From: Phycisphaeraceae bacterium
Lineage (GTDB): Bacteria > Planctomycetota > Phycisphaerae > Phycisphaerales > UBA1924
Direction of reading: 5' to 3'
Length of the DNA: 21,908 bases
Assembly (NCBI GenBank): GCA_009827215.1
Contig: WUAJ01000016.1
Coordinates: 1 to 21,908 of the forward strand
Below the pieces are notes generated by a model, which did not search any database, was not told the DNA's origin, and worked only from the letters and a program-made list of their open reading frames with translations. Positions 7,491 to 15,535 of the stretch are shown one piece after another (positions within the stretch are counted from its first letter, which is position 1; the number at the start of each line of letters is the position of its first letter). The translations under genes were made by a program, and so were the position numbers.

Positions 7491-7949
7491 ATTCGTACTG
7501 TGTTGGGAAACTCTATCTCAGACAGTGCGTAAGACTTGGGACCGGCTCAACTTGAGTCGACTTGCAGTAGGGAATTACCCCTTACTTCGCCCGCTCTCGA
7601 ACACCATTTCGGTCAGCGAGCGCCGATGAGCGCCTGACCAACTCTTTCGAGAAGCCGGCAACCTAGTGCTCCACACCGGATGTGGGGTGGAAAATGTGTT
7701 CTACAGGAAGATTTGGTTCAGCTGATCGGTTGATCTTCATGGACTGAGACAATCTGAGTCGCGGAGAAAATCTGAGTTTTTTCAGATTCGCAAAGTTCGC
7801 GATTTGGTGTGGTGGGATCGGTGACGACTCGTCGTCTCGATCGGTACGAGATTCGGTCAGGATTCTGACCAACAACACGAACTTTCGATCAGTTTGCAGG
7901 ACTGATCTGTGAGACAAATACCGCTGCAGGACAGCAGCGAGGAGACAGC
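7491..7949 (+). promoter_or_regulatory. Hairpin-rich untranslated leader before the sigma factor gene
   Basis: I find no credible gene here. Visible stems are GGTCAG/CTGACC (7611-7639, with inner GCGC/GCGC), CCACA/TGTGG (about 7671-7687), AATCTGA/TCAGATT (7769-7788), GACGA/TCGTC (7823-7836), TCTCG/CGAGA (7835-7851), GGTCAG/CTGACC with loop GATT (7855-7870), GATCAGT/ACTGATC (7887-7907) and GCTGC/GCAGC (7923-7938). The last ends directly at the GAGGAG ribosome binding site (7939-7944), so folding could affect translation of the sigma factor. No promoter in this stretch convinced me. Confidence 0.4.
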
Positions 7950-9035
7950 ATGACGCAGGCAACGAGCCAAACGAAAACCATGGGATCGAGCCGAGGCCCG
8001 AGCCCACTTGAGCAGATGCGACGACGACATCGTGTCGGCGTTTCGCGTACATCAACGCGTGCGGGCAAATCGTCCAAGCAGCTCTCGCATGAGGACGAGC
8101 GTTTGCTCGCGACCATCATGCTCAAAGAGCAAGACTACATCGACTCCGAGGTCTTCTACGAAGACGACGCTGAACAGAACATCTACGAGGACGCTCCAGA
8201 CATCGCGAAGCCGGACACGACTTGGTATCACCCGGTCATGGACGACATCTCGTCGATCTCGCGTTCACGCACCGTCAAGTCCTCGCAGCAGGTCATCCTG
8301 ACTGGTGCTGAGGAACGCGTCCTGTTCCATCAGTTCAACTACTCCCGGCATCGTGTCTGGAAGCTCCAGCAAGAGGTCTGGGCTCGTCCTGACAAGAAAC
8401 CAACTCCTGAGCAGGCACACGAACTCCTCCACTGGTATCGCAAGAGCGAGCGGATCCGCGAGCAGATCGCGGAGACCAACCTCGCTCTGGTTCTCGCGAT
8501 GGCGAAGCGTACTCGCATGAGCGAAGTGGACTTCGCGGACCTCGTATCTGAGGGCAACATGGCGCTGCTTCGTGCGGTTGACAAGTTCGACGCAGGGCGT
8601 GGCTTCAAGTTCTCGACCTACGCGTGTCGTGCGATTCTCAAAGCATTCAGCCGTCAAGGCATGAAACTGAGCAAATACCGCCAGCGATTCCCGACAGACT
8701 TCGATCCGAAGCTGGAGAAATCCAACTTCCTGGAAACCAAGCGTGCGGACTTCGAGAAAGACACTGCTTCTGAGGTGCGTGAGATCGTGATCGCGAATCG
8801 TGCGGATCTCTCCGATGTTGAGCGTACGGTGCTCGAGCACCGCTTCGGTCTTGAGACCGGCGGTCACGAGAAGCCGATGACGCTTGAGCAGGTCGGTCAG
8901 ATCATCGGCGTGACCAAGGAGCGTGTGCGTCAGATCCAGAACAAGGCGATGGAGAAAATCCGCGTCGAGCTCGAATCCAACTTCCTCGGCACGATGGAAG
9001 ACGAAAAAAAGCTTGAAGCCGCGGGCATGAAGTAA
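7950..9035 (+). CDS. RNA polymerase sigma factor, divergent sigma-70 family
   Basis: This 361-residue protein directs RNA polymerase to promoters. Region 2 spans about 171-240: TNLALVLAMAKR, DLVSEGNMALLRAVDKFD, and GFKFSTYA. Region 4 spans about 287-340, with an RpoD-like helix-turn-helix ending in VTKERVRQIQNKAMEKIR. Two features separate it from the housekeeping factor. The tryptophan pair expected after STYA in region 2.3 is replaced by C-R-A (226-228), and only about 46 residues separate regions 2 and 4, so region 3 is much reduced. The acidic N-terminal 110 residues (YEDDAEQNIYEDAPD) do not resemble region 1.1. It is probably an alternative factor with its own promoter preference. GAGGAG sits 5 nt before the ATG and a strong terminator follows. 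Confidence 0.85.
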   Translation: MTQATSQTKTMGSSRGPSPLEQMRRRHRVGVSRTSTRAGKSSKQLSHEDERLLATIMLKEQDYIDSEVFYEDDAEQNIYEDAPDIAKPDTTWYHPVMDDISSISRSRTVKSSQQVILTGAEERVLFHQFNYSRHRVWKLQQEVWARPDKKPTPEQAHELLHWYRKSERIREQIAETNLALVLAMAKRTRMSEVDFADLVSEGNMALLRAVDKFDAGRGFKFSTYACRAILKAFSRQGMKLSKYRQRFPTDFDPKLEKSNFLETKRADFEKDTASEVREIVIANRADLSDVERTVLEHRFGLETGGHEKPMTLEQVGQIIGVTKERVRQIQNKAMEKIRVELESNFLGTMEDEKKLEAAGMK

Positions 9036-9067
9036 TCATCTGAATCACTCTGCATCCTTCTCACAAA

Positions 9068-9095
9068 GATGGCCCCAAACAGGGGCCGTCTTTTT
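9068..9095 (+). terminator. Rho-independent terminator after the sigma factor gene
   Basis: GATGGCCCC (9068-9076) pairs with GGGGCCGTC (9082-9090) in a 9-bp stem with an AAACA loop, followed directly by TTTTT. It separates the sigma factor transcript from the pilT block. Confidence 0.9.
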
Positions 9096-9277
9096 GTTTT
9101 GATCCTGTTTCCATTGTGTTCAGAAATGGGAACCCAATCGCTTAGAAACACGAACATTGAGTCTCACAACGGGGGTTCTCGTGCGTTTGTTCGCATATCG
9201 TACAGACCTCCCCACCACTCCTGCGGAGCGATATTTGCTCTGTGGGTTCTGTTCATGAATTAGAGGAAGCAATCACG

Positions 9278-10438
9278 ATGAGTGTGACTGATACCCCAGC
9301 CAGTACCGCGACCGCGGGGCATGTTGACTTAGATCCGACTGCTGGAAAGAACCATGATCCGCACGCGACGCGATGGGGTGACTTTCTGAAAGCGACTATC
9401 AAGTTCGGCGCTTCTGATCTCATTATGAAGTCGGAGCAGAAACCAAAGATCCGTATGCGTGGTTCGCTCAAGGCGATGGATGTTGAGCCGGTCACAGCGG
9501 TCGAATTCTTCGAGATTGCGAAGCACATCCTCACTGATGAGCAGATGAAGGACCTCCACAAGTTCGGCTCGGTCGACTTCGCGTACAACTACGACGCGAA
9601 GCACCGCTTCCGTGTCAACCTCTTCCAAGCTCGCGGCACGCTCTCAGTCGCGGCAAGAAACATTACCTCCGAGATTCTACCGTTCGAAGGACTGCACCTG
9701 CCTCCGATCATGTCGGACATCGCGCTGCAGCCTCAGGGGATTGTGCTGCTCTGTGGTGTGACGGGTTCTGGTAAGTCCACCACCATCGCTTCGATGCTCG
9801 ACTATGTGAACGCTCGCAAGAGTGTGCACATCCTGACGCTCGAAGATCCGATCGAGTACATCTTCGAGGACAAGAAAGCAACGATCAACCAACGCGAGAT
9901 CGGGCTCGACTGTCTGGACTTTAAGACCGGCCTTCGCGCACTGGTTCGTGAGAATCCGGACATCGTGCTCATCGGTGAAATGCGTGACCAAGAAACCTTC
10001 GAAGCGGCACTCCACGCGGCGGAAACGGGTCACCTGGTGTACGGAACGATCCACGCTTCGAGCACGACGCAGACCTTCAGCCGTATCTACGGCTTGTTCC
10101 CATCGGAAGAGGTCGAGCAGGTCCGCAAGATTCTGGGATACCAGATGCGTGCGTTTGTATACCAGAAGCTGCTCCCAACGCTCCACGAGGACATCTTCCG
10201 TATCCCGGCTCTGGAAATCCTCATCAACAACGGCGTGGTCCAGAAATACATCCTCGACGAGCGTGAGGGCGAGATCCGCGAGATCCTCAACTCCATCGAA
10301 GCTCAGCAGCAAGGGATGATCGATTTCAATGATTCGCTCGTGAAACTCGTTGAAGATGAGTACATCCACATGCGGACCGCGATCGAGGCATCGCCAAACG
10401 TGGACGAGTTGCAGATGAAGCTCAAGAAGTTCACCTGA
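9278..10438 (+). CDS. pilT: PilT-type twitching/retraction ATPase
   Basis: PilT is a hexameric cytoplasmic ATPase that powers type IV pilus retraction. I start at ATG 9278, with AGAGGAA upstream, giving 386 residues, rather than the in-frame GTG at 9242. The N-terminal PAS-like domain begins near DFLKATIKFGASDL. The catalytic half is intact: Walker A GVTGSGKST (160-168), Asp box LTLEDPIEY (186-194), Walker B PDIVLIGEMRD (227-237) and His box TGHLVYGTIHAS (250-261). There is no zinc-binding Cys4 motif, as expected for PilT rather than PilB. The C-terminal tail of about 45 residues past the ILNSIEAQQQGM stretch is typical. It is followed after 113 nt by a degenerate secretion ATPase, so it may serve that system rather than a standard pilus. 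No pilin or pilC gene is in view. Confidence 0.9.
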   Translation: MSVTDTPASTATAGHVDLDPTAGKNHDPHATRWGDFLKATIKFGASDLIMKSEQKPKIRMRGSLKAMDVEPVTAVEFFEIAKHILTDEQMKDLHKFGSVDFAYNYDAKHRFRVNLFQARGTLSVAARNITSEILPFEGLHLPPIMSDIALQPQGIVLLCGVTGSGKSTTIASMLDYVNARKSVHILTLEDPIEYIFEDKKATINQREIGLDCLDFKTGLRALVRENPDIVLIGEMRDQETFEAALHAAETGHLVYGTIHASSTTQTFSRIYGLFPSEEVEQVRKILGYQMRAFVYQKLLPTLHEDIFRIPALEILINNGVVQKYILDEREGEIREILNSIEAQQQGMIDFNDSLVKLVEDEYIHMRTAIEASPNVDELQMKLKKFT

Positions 10439-10470
10439 TGCGTCTGCGGATACGCTCTGTCAGCCCCCTA

Positions 10471-10508
10471 TGATGGTCCAGTCCGGCGGGTAAGCCCTGC
10501 TGGACATC
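10471..10508 (+). repeat. Inverted repeat between pilT and the degenerate ATPase gene
   Basis: GTCCAG and CTGGAC, with flanking GAT/ATC and an inner GCGGG/CCTGC stem, form a long hairpin with loop TAAGC. There is no T-tract, so it is more likely a processing or stabilising element within one transcript than a terminator. Confidence 0.4.
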
Positions 10509-10551
10509 ATGATGATGAGATAGACCACCACCCCAGCAAAGGGTTTCAACT

Positions 10552-12270
10552 ATGTCGATAGCACTTGCTTCTGTTCCCACGATCACACTCGCGGCTGATG
10601 CCTACATGCTGATGTCGATCTGGAAACCAGTCCTCTTGTTCGCCCCCTTTGTGGGTTGGGCGTGGATGATCTCAACGGTCCTCGACAAGCACGCTCAACG
10701 CTTCTTCCTTGGTCAAGAGAAATGGAACGCGATCCACATCATCTTTGGTGTTGCGGCACTGATCCTCGTAGTCGCGCTGCCGGTATCAGGCATCGCTGGT
10801 TTCGCGGCGGCGTTCGTGGGATCACTTATCATCCTCGGACTCGACATCCTGATCTTCGTCTCAATCACCAACAAGGACACCAAGGTCCCTGAGGGTGAGC
10901 GTCTCACGCTGAACATGAAGGACATGAGTGAGAGCCGAGAAGCGAAGAAGGCGGCGAAACAGATCGGTTCATCCGAACTCAACATCGTCGGCGCCAACAA
11001 GATTACTGTTCAGCCTCCGCCGAAGGACACTCCGGAACTCGGAATCCGCGTCTCTGCTGAGCAGATTGTGATTAAGGGCTTTGAGGCGCACGCGAGTCAG
11101 ATCGACATCCTCCCTGCAAACGAGAGCACCTACGCGGCTTCTTACCTCGTTGATGGAGTTCGCCAAGCGGGTGATCCGATCGCGGCCGCGGACGCGATTC
11201 AGATCATCGATTTCTGGAAGAAAGCCGCGGGTCTTGATGTCAACGATCGTCGCCGAAAACTGACAGGACAAGTCACGGTCTCCGGCGGATCGATCAGCAG
11301 CGCGGAACTCAAGCTTAATACCTCTGGTTCCAAGAGCGGCATGCGGATGTCGCTGATCTTCAATCCCGCTCAAGCGGTCCGCCGGAAGGCATCGGATCTG
11401 GGGATGCTCGATCAACAACTCGACATGGTCAAGAACTGGGCGTCCGAGCTCGAGCATGTGGGCGGTACAGTTCTCCTGTGTGCCCCATCGGACAACGGAC
11501 GCACCACGATGGCGTACTCGATCATGAAACTCCATGACGCGTACACCTCCAATATCCAATCGATCGAGTATGAGATTGAGGATCAGCTCGAAGGCATCAA
11601 GCAGATCCAGTGGGACTCGAGTGTTGAGGGACCGGACTTTGCGACAACTGTCCGATCCACGCTGCGTCGTGATCCGGACATCGTGAGCATTTGCGATCTT
11701 CCGGATGTCGAGACCGCACAGACGGTCGCGAACTCGGATCTTGAACGCACACGCGTATATCTCAGCATCCGCACAGATTCAGCGCTCAAAGGGATACAGA
11801 CCTATGTGCAAGCGGTCGGTGATCCGAAGCTTGCCGCGAAGGGACTGCGTGGTGTGGTCGCGTGCAAGCTCGTTCGTGTTCTCTGTGGCAACTGTAAAGT
11901 CCCTTACCAACCGACCCCTGACATGCTCAAGAAGCTTGGCCTCCCAGAGGACAAAGTCAGCGAGTTGTTCAAGAAGGGTGGACAGGTCTTGGTCCGCAAC
12001 AAACCTGAGACTTGCAGCGTATGTGCAGGTGTCGGATACTCAGGACAGACAGGTTGCTTTGGAATCTTCCCGATTGGGGACGAGGAGCGTGCGATGATCA
12101 TTGAAGGCAACTGGAATGGATTGCGTGCGGTGATGCGGAAGCGTGGGCTCCCAAGTGTCCAGCAAGCGGCGTTGCGGAAAGCGGTCATGGGTATCACGAG
12201 TATCGAAGAAGTCACACGGATTACTGCACCAAAGAAAAGCAGCTCGAGCAAAGCAACGGCAAAGGCATAA
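10552..12270 (+). CDS. Membrane-anchored, catalytically degenerate GspE/PilB-like ATPase
   Basis: The N-terminus has two or three membrane helices (about 22-42, 60-80, 83-105), which GspE/PilB proteins lack. The N2-type domain follows: DILPANESTYAASYLVDG (185-202) and AAGLDVNDRRR (225-235), equivalent to the family's DIHIEP and AGLDIAERRR. The ATPase core is recognisable but its key residues are lost. Walker A reads APSDNGRTT (311-319, Arg for Lys); the Asp box reads SIEYEIED (Tyr for Asp); Walker B reads DPDIVSICDLPD (374-385, Asp for Glu, Pro for Arg); and the His box has R401 and R407 for both histidines. The Cys4 zinc site of PilB/GspE is kept (CGNC 445-448, CSVC 488-491). I infer a structural or regulatory pseudo-ATPase. 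AAAGGG precedes the ATG, and the CvpA-like gene starts 48 nt downstream. Confidence 0.8.
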   Translation: MSIALASVPTITLAADAYMLMSIWKPVLLFAPFVGWAWMISTVLDKHAQRFFLGQEKWNAIHIIFGVAALILVVALPVSGIAGFAAAFVGSLIILGLDILIFVSITNKDTKVPEGERLTLNMKDMSESREAKKAAKQIGSSELNIVGANKITVQPPPKDTPELGIRVSAEQIVIKGFEAHASQIDILPANESTYAASYLVDGVRQAGDPIAAADAIQIIDFWKKAAGLDVNDRRRKLTGQVTVSGGSISSAELKLNTSGSKSGMRMSLIFNPAQAVRRKASDLGMLDQQLDMVKNWASELEHVGGTVLLCAPSDNGRTTMAYSIMKLHDAYTSNIQSIEYEIEDQLEGIKQIQWDSSVEGPDFATTVRSTLRRDPDIVSICDLPDVETAQTVANSDLERTRVYLSIRTDSALKGIQTYVQAVGDPKLAAKGLRGVVACKLVRVLCGNCKVPYQPTPDMLKKLGLPEDKVSELFKKGGQVLVRNKPETCSVCAGVGYSGQTGCFGIFPIGDEERAMIIEGNWNGLRAVMRKRGLPSVQQAALRKAVMGITSIEEVTRITAPKKSSSSKATAKA

Positions 12271-12318
12271 GCGACTGAGTCAGAGAAGCGTGAGTCAGCT
12301 CACAACGGAGTGTAAACC

Positions 12319-14076
12319 ATGTTCATGAATATCCTCGTAATAGTCTTTGTGCTCAGTGTCGCATACGCATGGATGACGCGTGGCGTCTTTAACGCGATGC
12401 TTCACGCGCTGTGCGTGTTCTTCGCTGGTGCGATCGCATTTGCTCTCTGGGAACCGCTCGCGATGATCGTCTTGGGTCTGAGCGACATGCCGCTGGTCGA
12501 GGGGATCGCGTGGGGCGTTTCCTTGATCCTCCCTTTCGTGATTCTGATGATCGTTTTTCGAGTCATTACCGACAAGGTGGTCAAAGCAAACATCAAGAGC
12601 GCCACGGCGGTCGATTATGCCGGTGGAGCGGTCTTCGGCCTGATTTCCAGCGGATTGACGGCAGGAGTCTTGGTCATCGGGATCAGCTACATGCGCTTGC
12701 CTTCCACTTTCCTCGGATACCAGCCCGTGTATTACACCAGTGATCGGAGCGGAGCGGGATCGCTTGTCAAGACCGACAAGCTTTGGCTCCCAGTCGATTC
12801 GGTCACCGCGATGGTCTACTCAAACCTGTCCGAGGGCTCGATGAGTTCCTCCGAGTCGCTTAAGAAGTGGTATCCCGATCTGACTCTCACTGGCTACGCT
12901 GCACGAATCAATCCCGGCGATGGCGCCGCACGCAACGCGATCACTGAGGACGCATTCAAGGTCATGTCTTCATACACGATCGGCGATGCGACAGGCGCCG
13001 GGAGTCCAAAGTCCGATGCGGTTGGCGAGCACAGTTTCGTGGATATCAACGGCAAAGCGATCACCCCTCAGATGGCGGGTCATGTCGCGGGTTATGTCGT
13101 CGAGTTCGGTCCCAGCGCCAAAGAGAAAGGCAGCAAGGGCGGACAGGTGGTGATCTCCAATGGTCAGATCCGATTGCTCACAGAGAAAGCAGACGGCTCA
13201 ACTGGAACGATCTTCCCGATCGCAGCAATTTCAGAATCCTCTGATCAAGGCCAATACGGACGCTGGTTGTTTGATAGTGAGGACCTCTTCATTACTTCCA
13301 GCGGCGGCAAGAGCCGAATCCCGATGGGCTTCGAGTTTTTCGTCCCTGCGGACGAAACACCAATCGCTTTGTATGTAAAAAATATCCGCGTACCTGTGGG
13401 TTCGATCGCGGCGAACACCGAGTTCGCGACTGCATCGGCGCGTGAGAAGCTTATCCGCTCTGGAGAACTTCTGACTGGCCAACGCGTCAAACGCGAGTTT
13501 GATCTCTCTGAATCCGTGAAAGTTGAAGATCGGAGCATCGCTCGATTTGCAGAAACTGTTGGCACGGTGCTGCCGTCACAGCTCGTCAAACAGCGCGGCA
13601 TGCGAATCAATGATGACAATGAAGTGACCGAAGGGACCGCTATCTTCAGAGACGAAGAAATCGGACGATCGAACACGCCACAGACGAAATCACTCCGAGT
13701 AGAGAAGTTCGCATACGGCAACAGCCAACGCATGGTCCAAGTCAGTGTGGGTAGTGATGTTGAAGGTGGCTTGCTGTCCGAAGCCGCGAACAAAGCTGAA
13801 CTGGACGAACCATTCATGCTCATCGACACGGATGGAAATGAGTACGAAGCTGTCGGATTCATCTACAGCGACAGTTCCGACGAGTACACAATCCGCTACA
13901 CACCTGGCTCCACGATGAGCGGGCTCAACGAAAATGGTCTTCCTGCGATCTCACGATCGAAGGACGGTCAAAAACTAACGCTCATCTTCCTCGTGTCAAC
14001 TCGTGTTGACATCCAGTACTACACAATCGGTGATGTCGTCCAGATGGAGTTCGATCCACCGATCGGAAGCAACTAA
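12319..14076 (+). CDS. CvpA-like membrane protein with large soluble domain
   Basis: The first 125 residues hold about four membrane helices (3-19, 26-52, 60-80, 101-123). Their pattern, including RGVFNAMLHAL (21-31) and DYAGGAVFGLISSGLTAGVLVIG (99-121), resembles the CvpA/colicin V production family; this assignment is tentative. CvpA proteins are usually 160-200 residues. Here about 460 residues of mostly beta-rich soluble sequence follow, with no motif I recognise and a hydrophilic end (VVQMEFDPPIGSN). If the fourth helix exits outward, this domain lies in the periplasm. GGAG sits 8 nt upstream of the ATG. The gene follows the degenerate ATPase by 48 nt and is closed by a terminator, so it probably ends the operon and may be the membrane partner of that ATPase. 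Confidence 0.65.
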   Translation: MFMNILVIVFVLSVAYAWMTRGVFNAMLHALCVFFAGAIAFALWEPLAMIVLGLSDMPLVEGIAWGVSLILPFVILMIVFRVITDKVVKANIKSATAVDYAGGAVFGLISSGLTAGVLVIGISYMRLPSTFLGYQPVYYTSDRSGAGSLVKTDKLWLPVDSVTAMVYSNLSEGSMSSSESLKKWYPDLTLTGYAARINPGDGAARNAITEDAFKVMSSYTIGDATGAGSPKSDAVGEHSFVDINGKAITPQMAGHVAGYVVEFGPSAKEKGSKGGQVVISNGQIRLLTEKADGSTGTIFPIAAISESSDQGQYGRWLFDSEDLFITSSGGKSRIPMGFEFFVPADETPIALYVKNIRVPVGSIAANTEFATASAREKLIRSGELLTGQRVKREFDLSESVKVEDRSIARFAETVGTVLPSQLVKQRGMRINDDNEVTEGTAIFRDEEIGRSNTPQTKSLRVEKFAYGNSQRMVQVSVGSDVEGGLLSEAANKAELDEPFMLIDTDGNEYEAVGFIYSDSSDEYTIRYTPGSTMSGLNENGLPAISRSKDGQKLTLIFLVSTRVDIQYYTIGDVVQMEFDPPIGSN

Positions 14077-14100
14077 ACCGACCTGCCAACCAACTCAGCA

Positions 14101-14125
14101 AAGGCACCCAACAAGGTGCCTTTTT
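14101..14125 (+). terminator. Terminator after the CvpA-like gene
   Basis: AAGGCACC (14101-14108) and GGTGCCTT (14115-14122) form an 8-bp stem with a CAACAA loop, followed by a T run. It ends the plus-strand transcript. Confidence 0.88.
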
Positions 14126-14133
14126 CTGTGGAT

Positions 14134-14166
14134 AAGAAAAGACCCCTCTAAACCAGAGGGGTCTTT
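14134..14166 (-). terminator. Terminator after rplI
   Basis: AAAGACCCCTCT and AGAGGGGTCTTT form a perfect 12-bp stem with a 5-base loop; on the minus strand it runs into TTTTCTT. It sits back to back with the plus-strand terminator, insulating the two convergent operons. Confidence 0.88.
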
Positions 14167-14189
14167 GAATGCTTTGGAATCAACCAAGA

Positions 14190-14759
14190 TTATTCAGCAG
14201 CAGGAGCCGATTCTGCTTCCTCTTTCGCGGGCTTGTCGTCCTTGACGATCAGCTCGCCTTCGCTGTCAAACTCCATCTCTTCAGCGTCATCGTCTTCGAT
14301 GTGACGGTCCGGAGCGACCCAGAGTTTGACATGTGCTTCGAGGTCTGAATCGACCTTGACGAGGATGTCGAAGGTGTCGATGCGTTTGATCGCACCTGGG
14401 AGACGCACTTCGCGAGGGGAGACATTGAAGCCGACTTCCTTGAGTGCGCTTGCGATGTCTTGCTGAGTGACTGAGCCGTAGAGGTGACCCTGATCGTTGC
14501 ACGCGCGGTCCATCGTGAGTTCTTGGCCGTCGAGCTTGTGGATCATCTCTTCGCGCTGCTTACGACGCTCAGCGACTTCTTTCTCTGCCTGAGCACGACG
14601 CTCGGCGAGCGAAGCGATGAGCTCTTCGGAAGGCTCGGTCGCGTATCCGAATGGGAGGAGGTAGTTGCGTGCGTAGCCGACTTTGACATTGACGACATCG
14701 CCGACGATACCGAGGGATTCGACATTCTCTGTGAGGAGGAGCTTGACTGTTTTGCGCAT
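14190..14759 (-). CDS. rplI: 50S ribosomal protein L9 with acidic C-terminal tail
   Basis: L9 binds 23S rRNA at the base of the L1 stalk. The N-terminal RNA-binding domain is canonical: KLLLTENVESLGIVGDVVNVKVGYARNYLLPFGYA (about 6-40). The long connecting helix (41-75) and C-terminal domain follow (LYGSVTQQDIA, PREVRLPGAIKRIDTFDILVKV). At 189 residues it exceeds the usual 148-150 because of an acidic, Ala-Glu-rich tail (DDDAEEMEFDSE... ending ESAPAAE). AAGGAA lies before the ATG. It is separated from ssb by a terminator and a 180-nt structured leader, so it is probably expressed on its own. Confidence 0.95.
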   Translation of the reverse strand: MRKTVKLLLTENVESLGIVGDVVNVKVGYARNYLLPFGYATEPSEELIASLAERRAQAEKEVAERRKQREEMIHKLDGQELTMDRACNDQGHLYGSVTQQDIASALKEVGFNVSPREVRLPGAIKRIDTFDILVKVDSDLEAHVKLWVAPDRHIEDDDAEEMEFDSEGELIVKDDKPAKEEAESAPAAE

Positions 14760-14774
14760 TTGGATGGTTCCTTT

Positions 14775-14941
14775 CGCTGTCCTGACCGACCGAGCTGCAA
14801 CTCGGAACGGAGAGTTGAGGAGACCCTCACGGCGAGGATCCCCAACTAAGGGTTCCAGACGAGTCTGGAGTGCCGGCTGAGCCGGGTCCAGAGTGTAGGT
14901 CGCAAGTGATGGATTCTGAGTTGGTTGGGAACGAATTCATG
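14775..14941 (-). promoter_or_regulatory. Structured 5' leader of rplI
   Basis: Between the ssb terminator and rplI lie four compact stems, given in plus coordinates: CCGGC/GCCGG (14873-14885), CCAGA/TCTGG (14855-14868), AGTTG/CAACT (14813-14847) enclosing GAGG/CCTC, and CCGAG/CTCGG (14790-14805). The density and position suggest a ribosomal-protein leader, perhaps autoregulatory. I do not recognise a known family and did not identify a clear promoter. Confidence 0.4.
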
Positions 14942-14968
14942 AAAAAACCCACGCGGTTAGCGTGGGTT
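14942..14968 (-). terminator. Terminator after ssb
   Basis: AACCCACGC (14946-14954) and GCGTGGGTT (14960-14968) form a 9-bp stem with a GGTTA loop and run into six T residues on the minus strand, about 40 nt past the ssb stop. Confidence 0.9.
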
Positions 14969-15006
14969 CGGGGTTCGATCGGACTTGTGAATCTCAGGAG
15001 GACAGA

Positions 15007-15453
15007 TCAGAACGGGATATCGTCATGATCGATCGCGACATCATTGCCTCCGCCGCCGGCTCCTGAGCGTGCGTATCCGCCGCCCCCACCGCCTCCGCCG
15101 GAGTTGCCCCCGCCGTTTCCGGAATCGACGAACTGGAAGTTTTCGACGACGACGGAGAGTTTCGAGCGTTTGCCTCCGCCGTTGCGGTCGTCCCACTGGT
15201 CGAGCTTGAGTCGACCTTCAACGAACACTGGACGCCCCTTAGTGAGGTACTGCGCCATGACTTCTGCGGTGCGTCCCCACGCTTCGCAGTCGATGAATGC
15301 GACTTCTTCGCGTTGGTCGCCTGATTGGGTTTTGTACTTGCGGTTGACGGCGATGCCGAAGTTGCCGACCGCGGTGTTGGAAGGGGTGTGGCGGATCTCG
15401 ATGTCTCGAGTCAGGTTCCCCATGAGCATGACTTTGTTGAAGCTACCGGCCAT
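15007..15453 (-). CDS. ssb: Single-stranded DNA-binding protein
   Basis: SSB coats single-stranded DNA during replication and repair. Its 148 residues comprise an OB fold (1 to about 112) opening with SFNKVMLMGNLTRDIEIRHTP, with the typical FIDCEAWGRTAEV and KGRPVFVEGRL stretches; a Gly-rich linker containing a run of eight glycines (about 113-137); and the conserved acidic tip DDIPF, which binds partner proteins. CGGAG lies upstream of the ATG. It has a candidate promoter of its own and is followed by a terminator, so it may be expressed apart from rpsF despite the conserved order. Confidence 0.96.
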   Translation of the reverse strand: MAGSFNKVMLMGNLTRDIEIRHTPSNTAVGNFGIAVNRKYKTQSGDQREEVAFIDCEAWGRTAEVMAQYLTKGRPVFVEGRLKLDQWDDRNGGGKRSKLSVVVENFQFVDSGNGGGNSGGGGGGGGYARSGAGGGGNDVAIDHDDIPF

Positions 15454-15535
15454 TGATGTCTCCGTTTCAGATGTGTCGTGATTGATGTAACGCGACTGGT
15501 GGGATTGGCACTGGACCGATCCAATGCCGATGTGC

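Noticed and set aside
7263..7629. Two overlapping plus-strand open frames of 75 and 112 codons.
   Set aside because: Composition is not protein-like, there is no ribosome binding site, and the stretch is filled with hairpins that better explain it as RNA.
7538..7710. A SAM-I/SAM-IV riboswitch-like pattern: GGGACCGGC, then GCCGGCAACC, a hairpin and GGTGG.
   Set aside because: The GGCAACC...GGTG spacing is suggestive, but the kink-turn sequence after GGGAC is missing, the insert between the two halves is over 100 nt, no P1 partner is visible, and the next gene is a sigma factor rather than a methionine gene. A covariance-model search would settle it.
9242..9277. An upstream GTG start for pilT.
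   Set aside because: The ATG at 9278 has AGAGGAA at good distance and the PilT fold needs none of the 12 extra residues.
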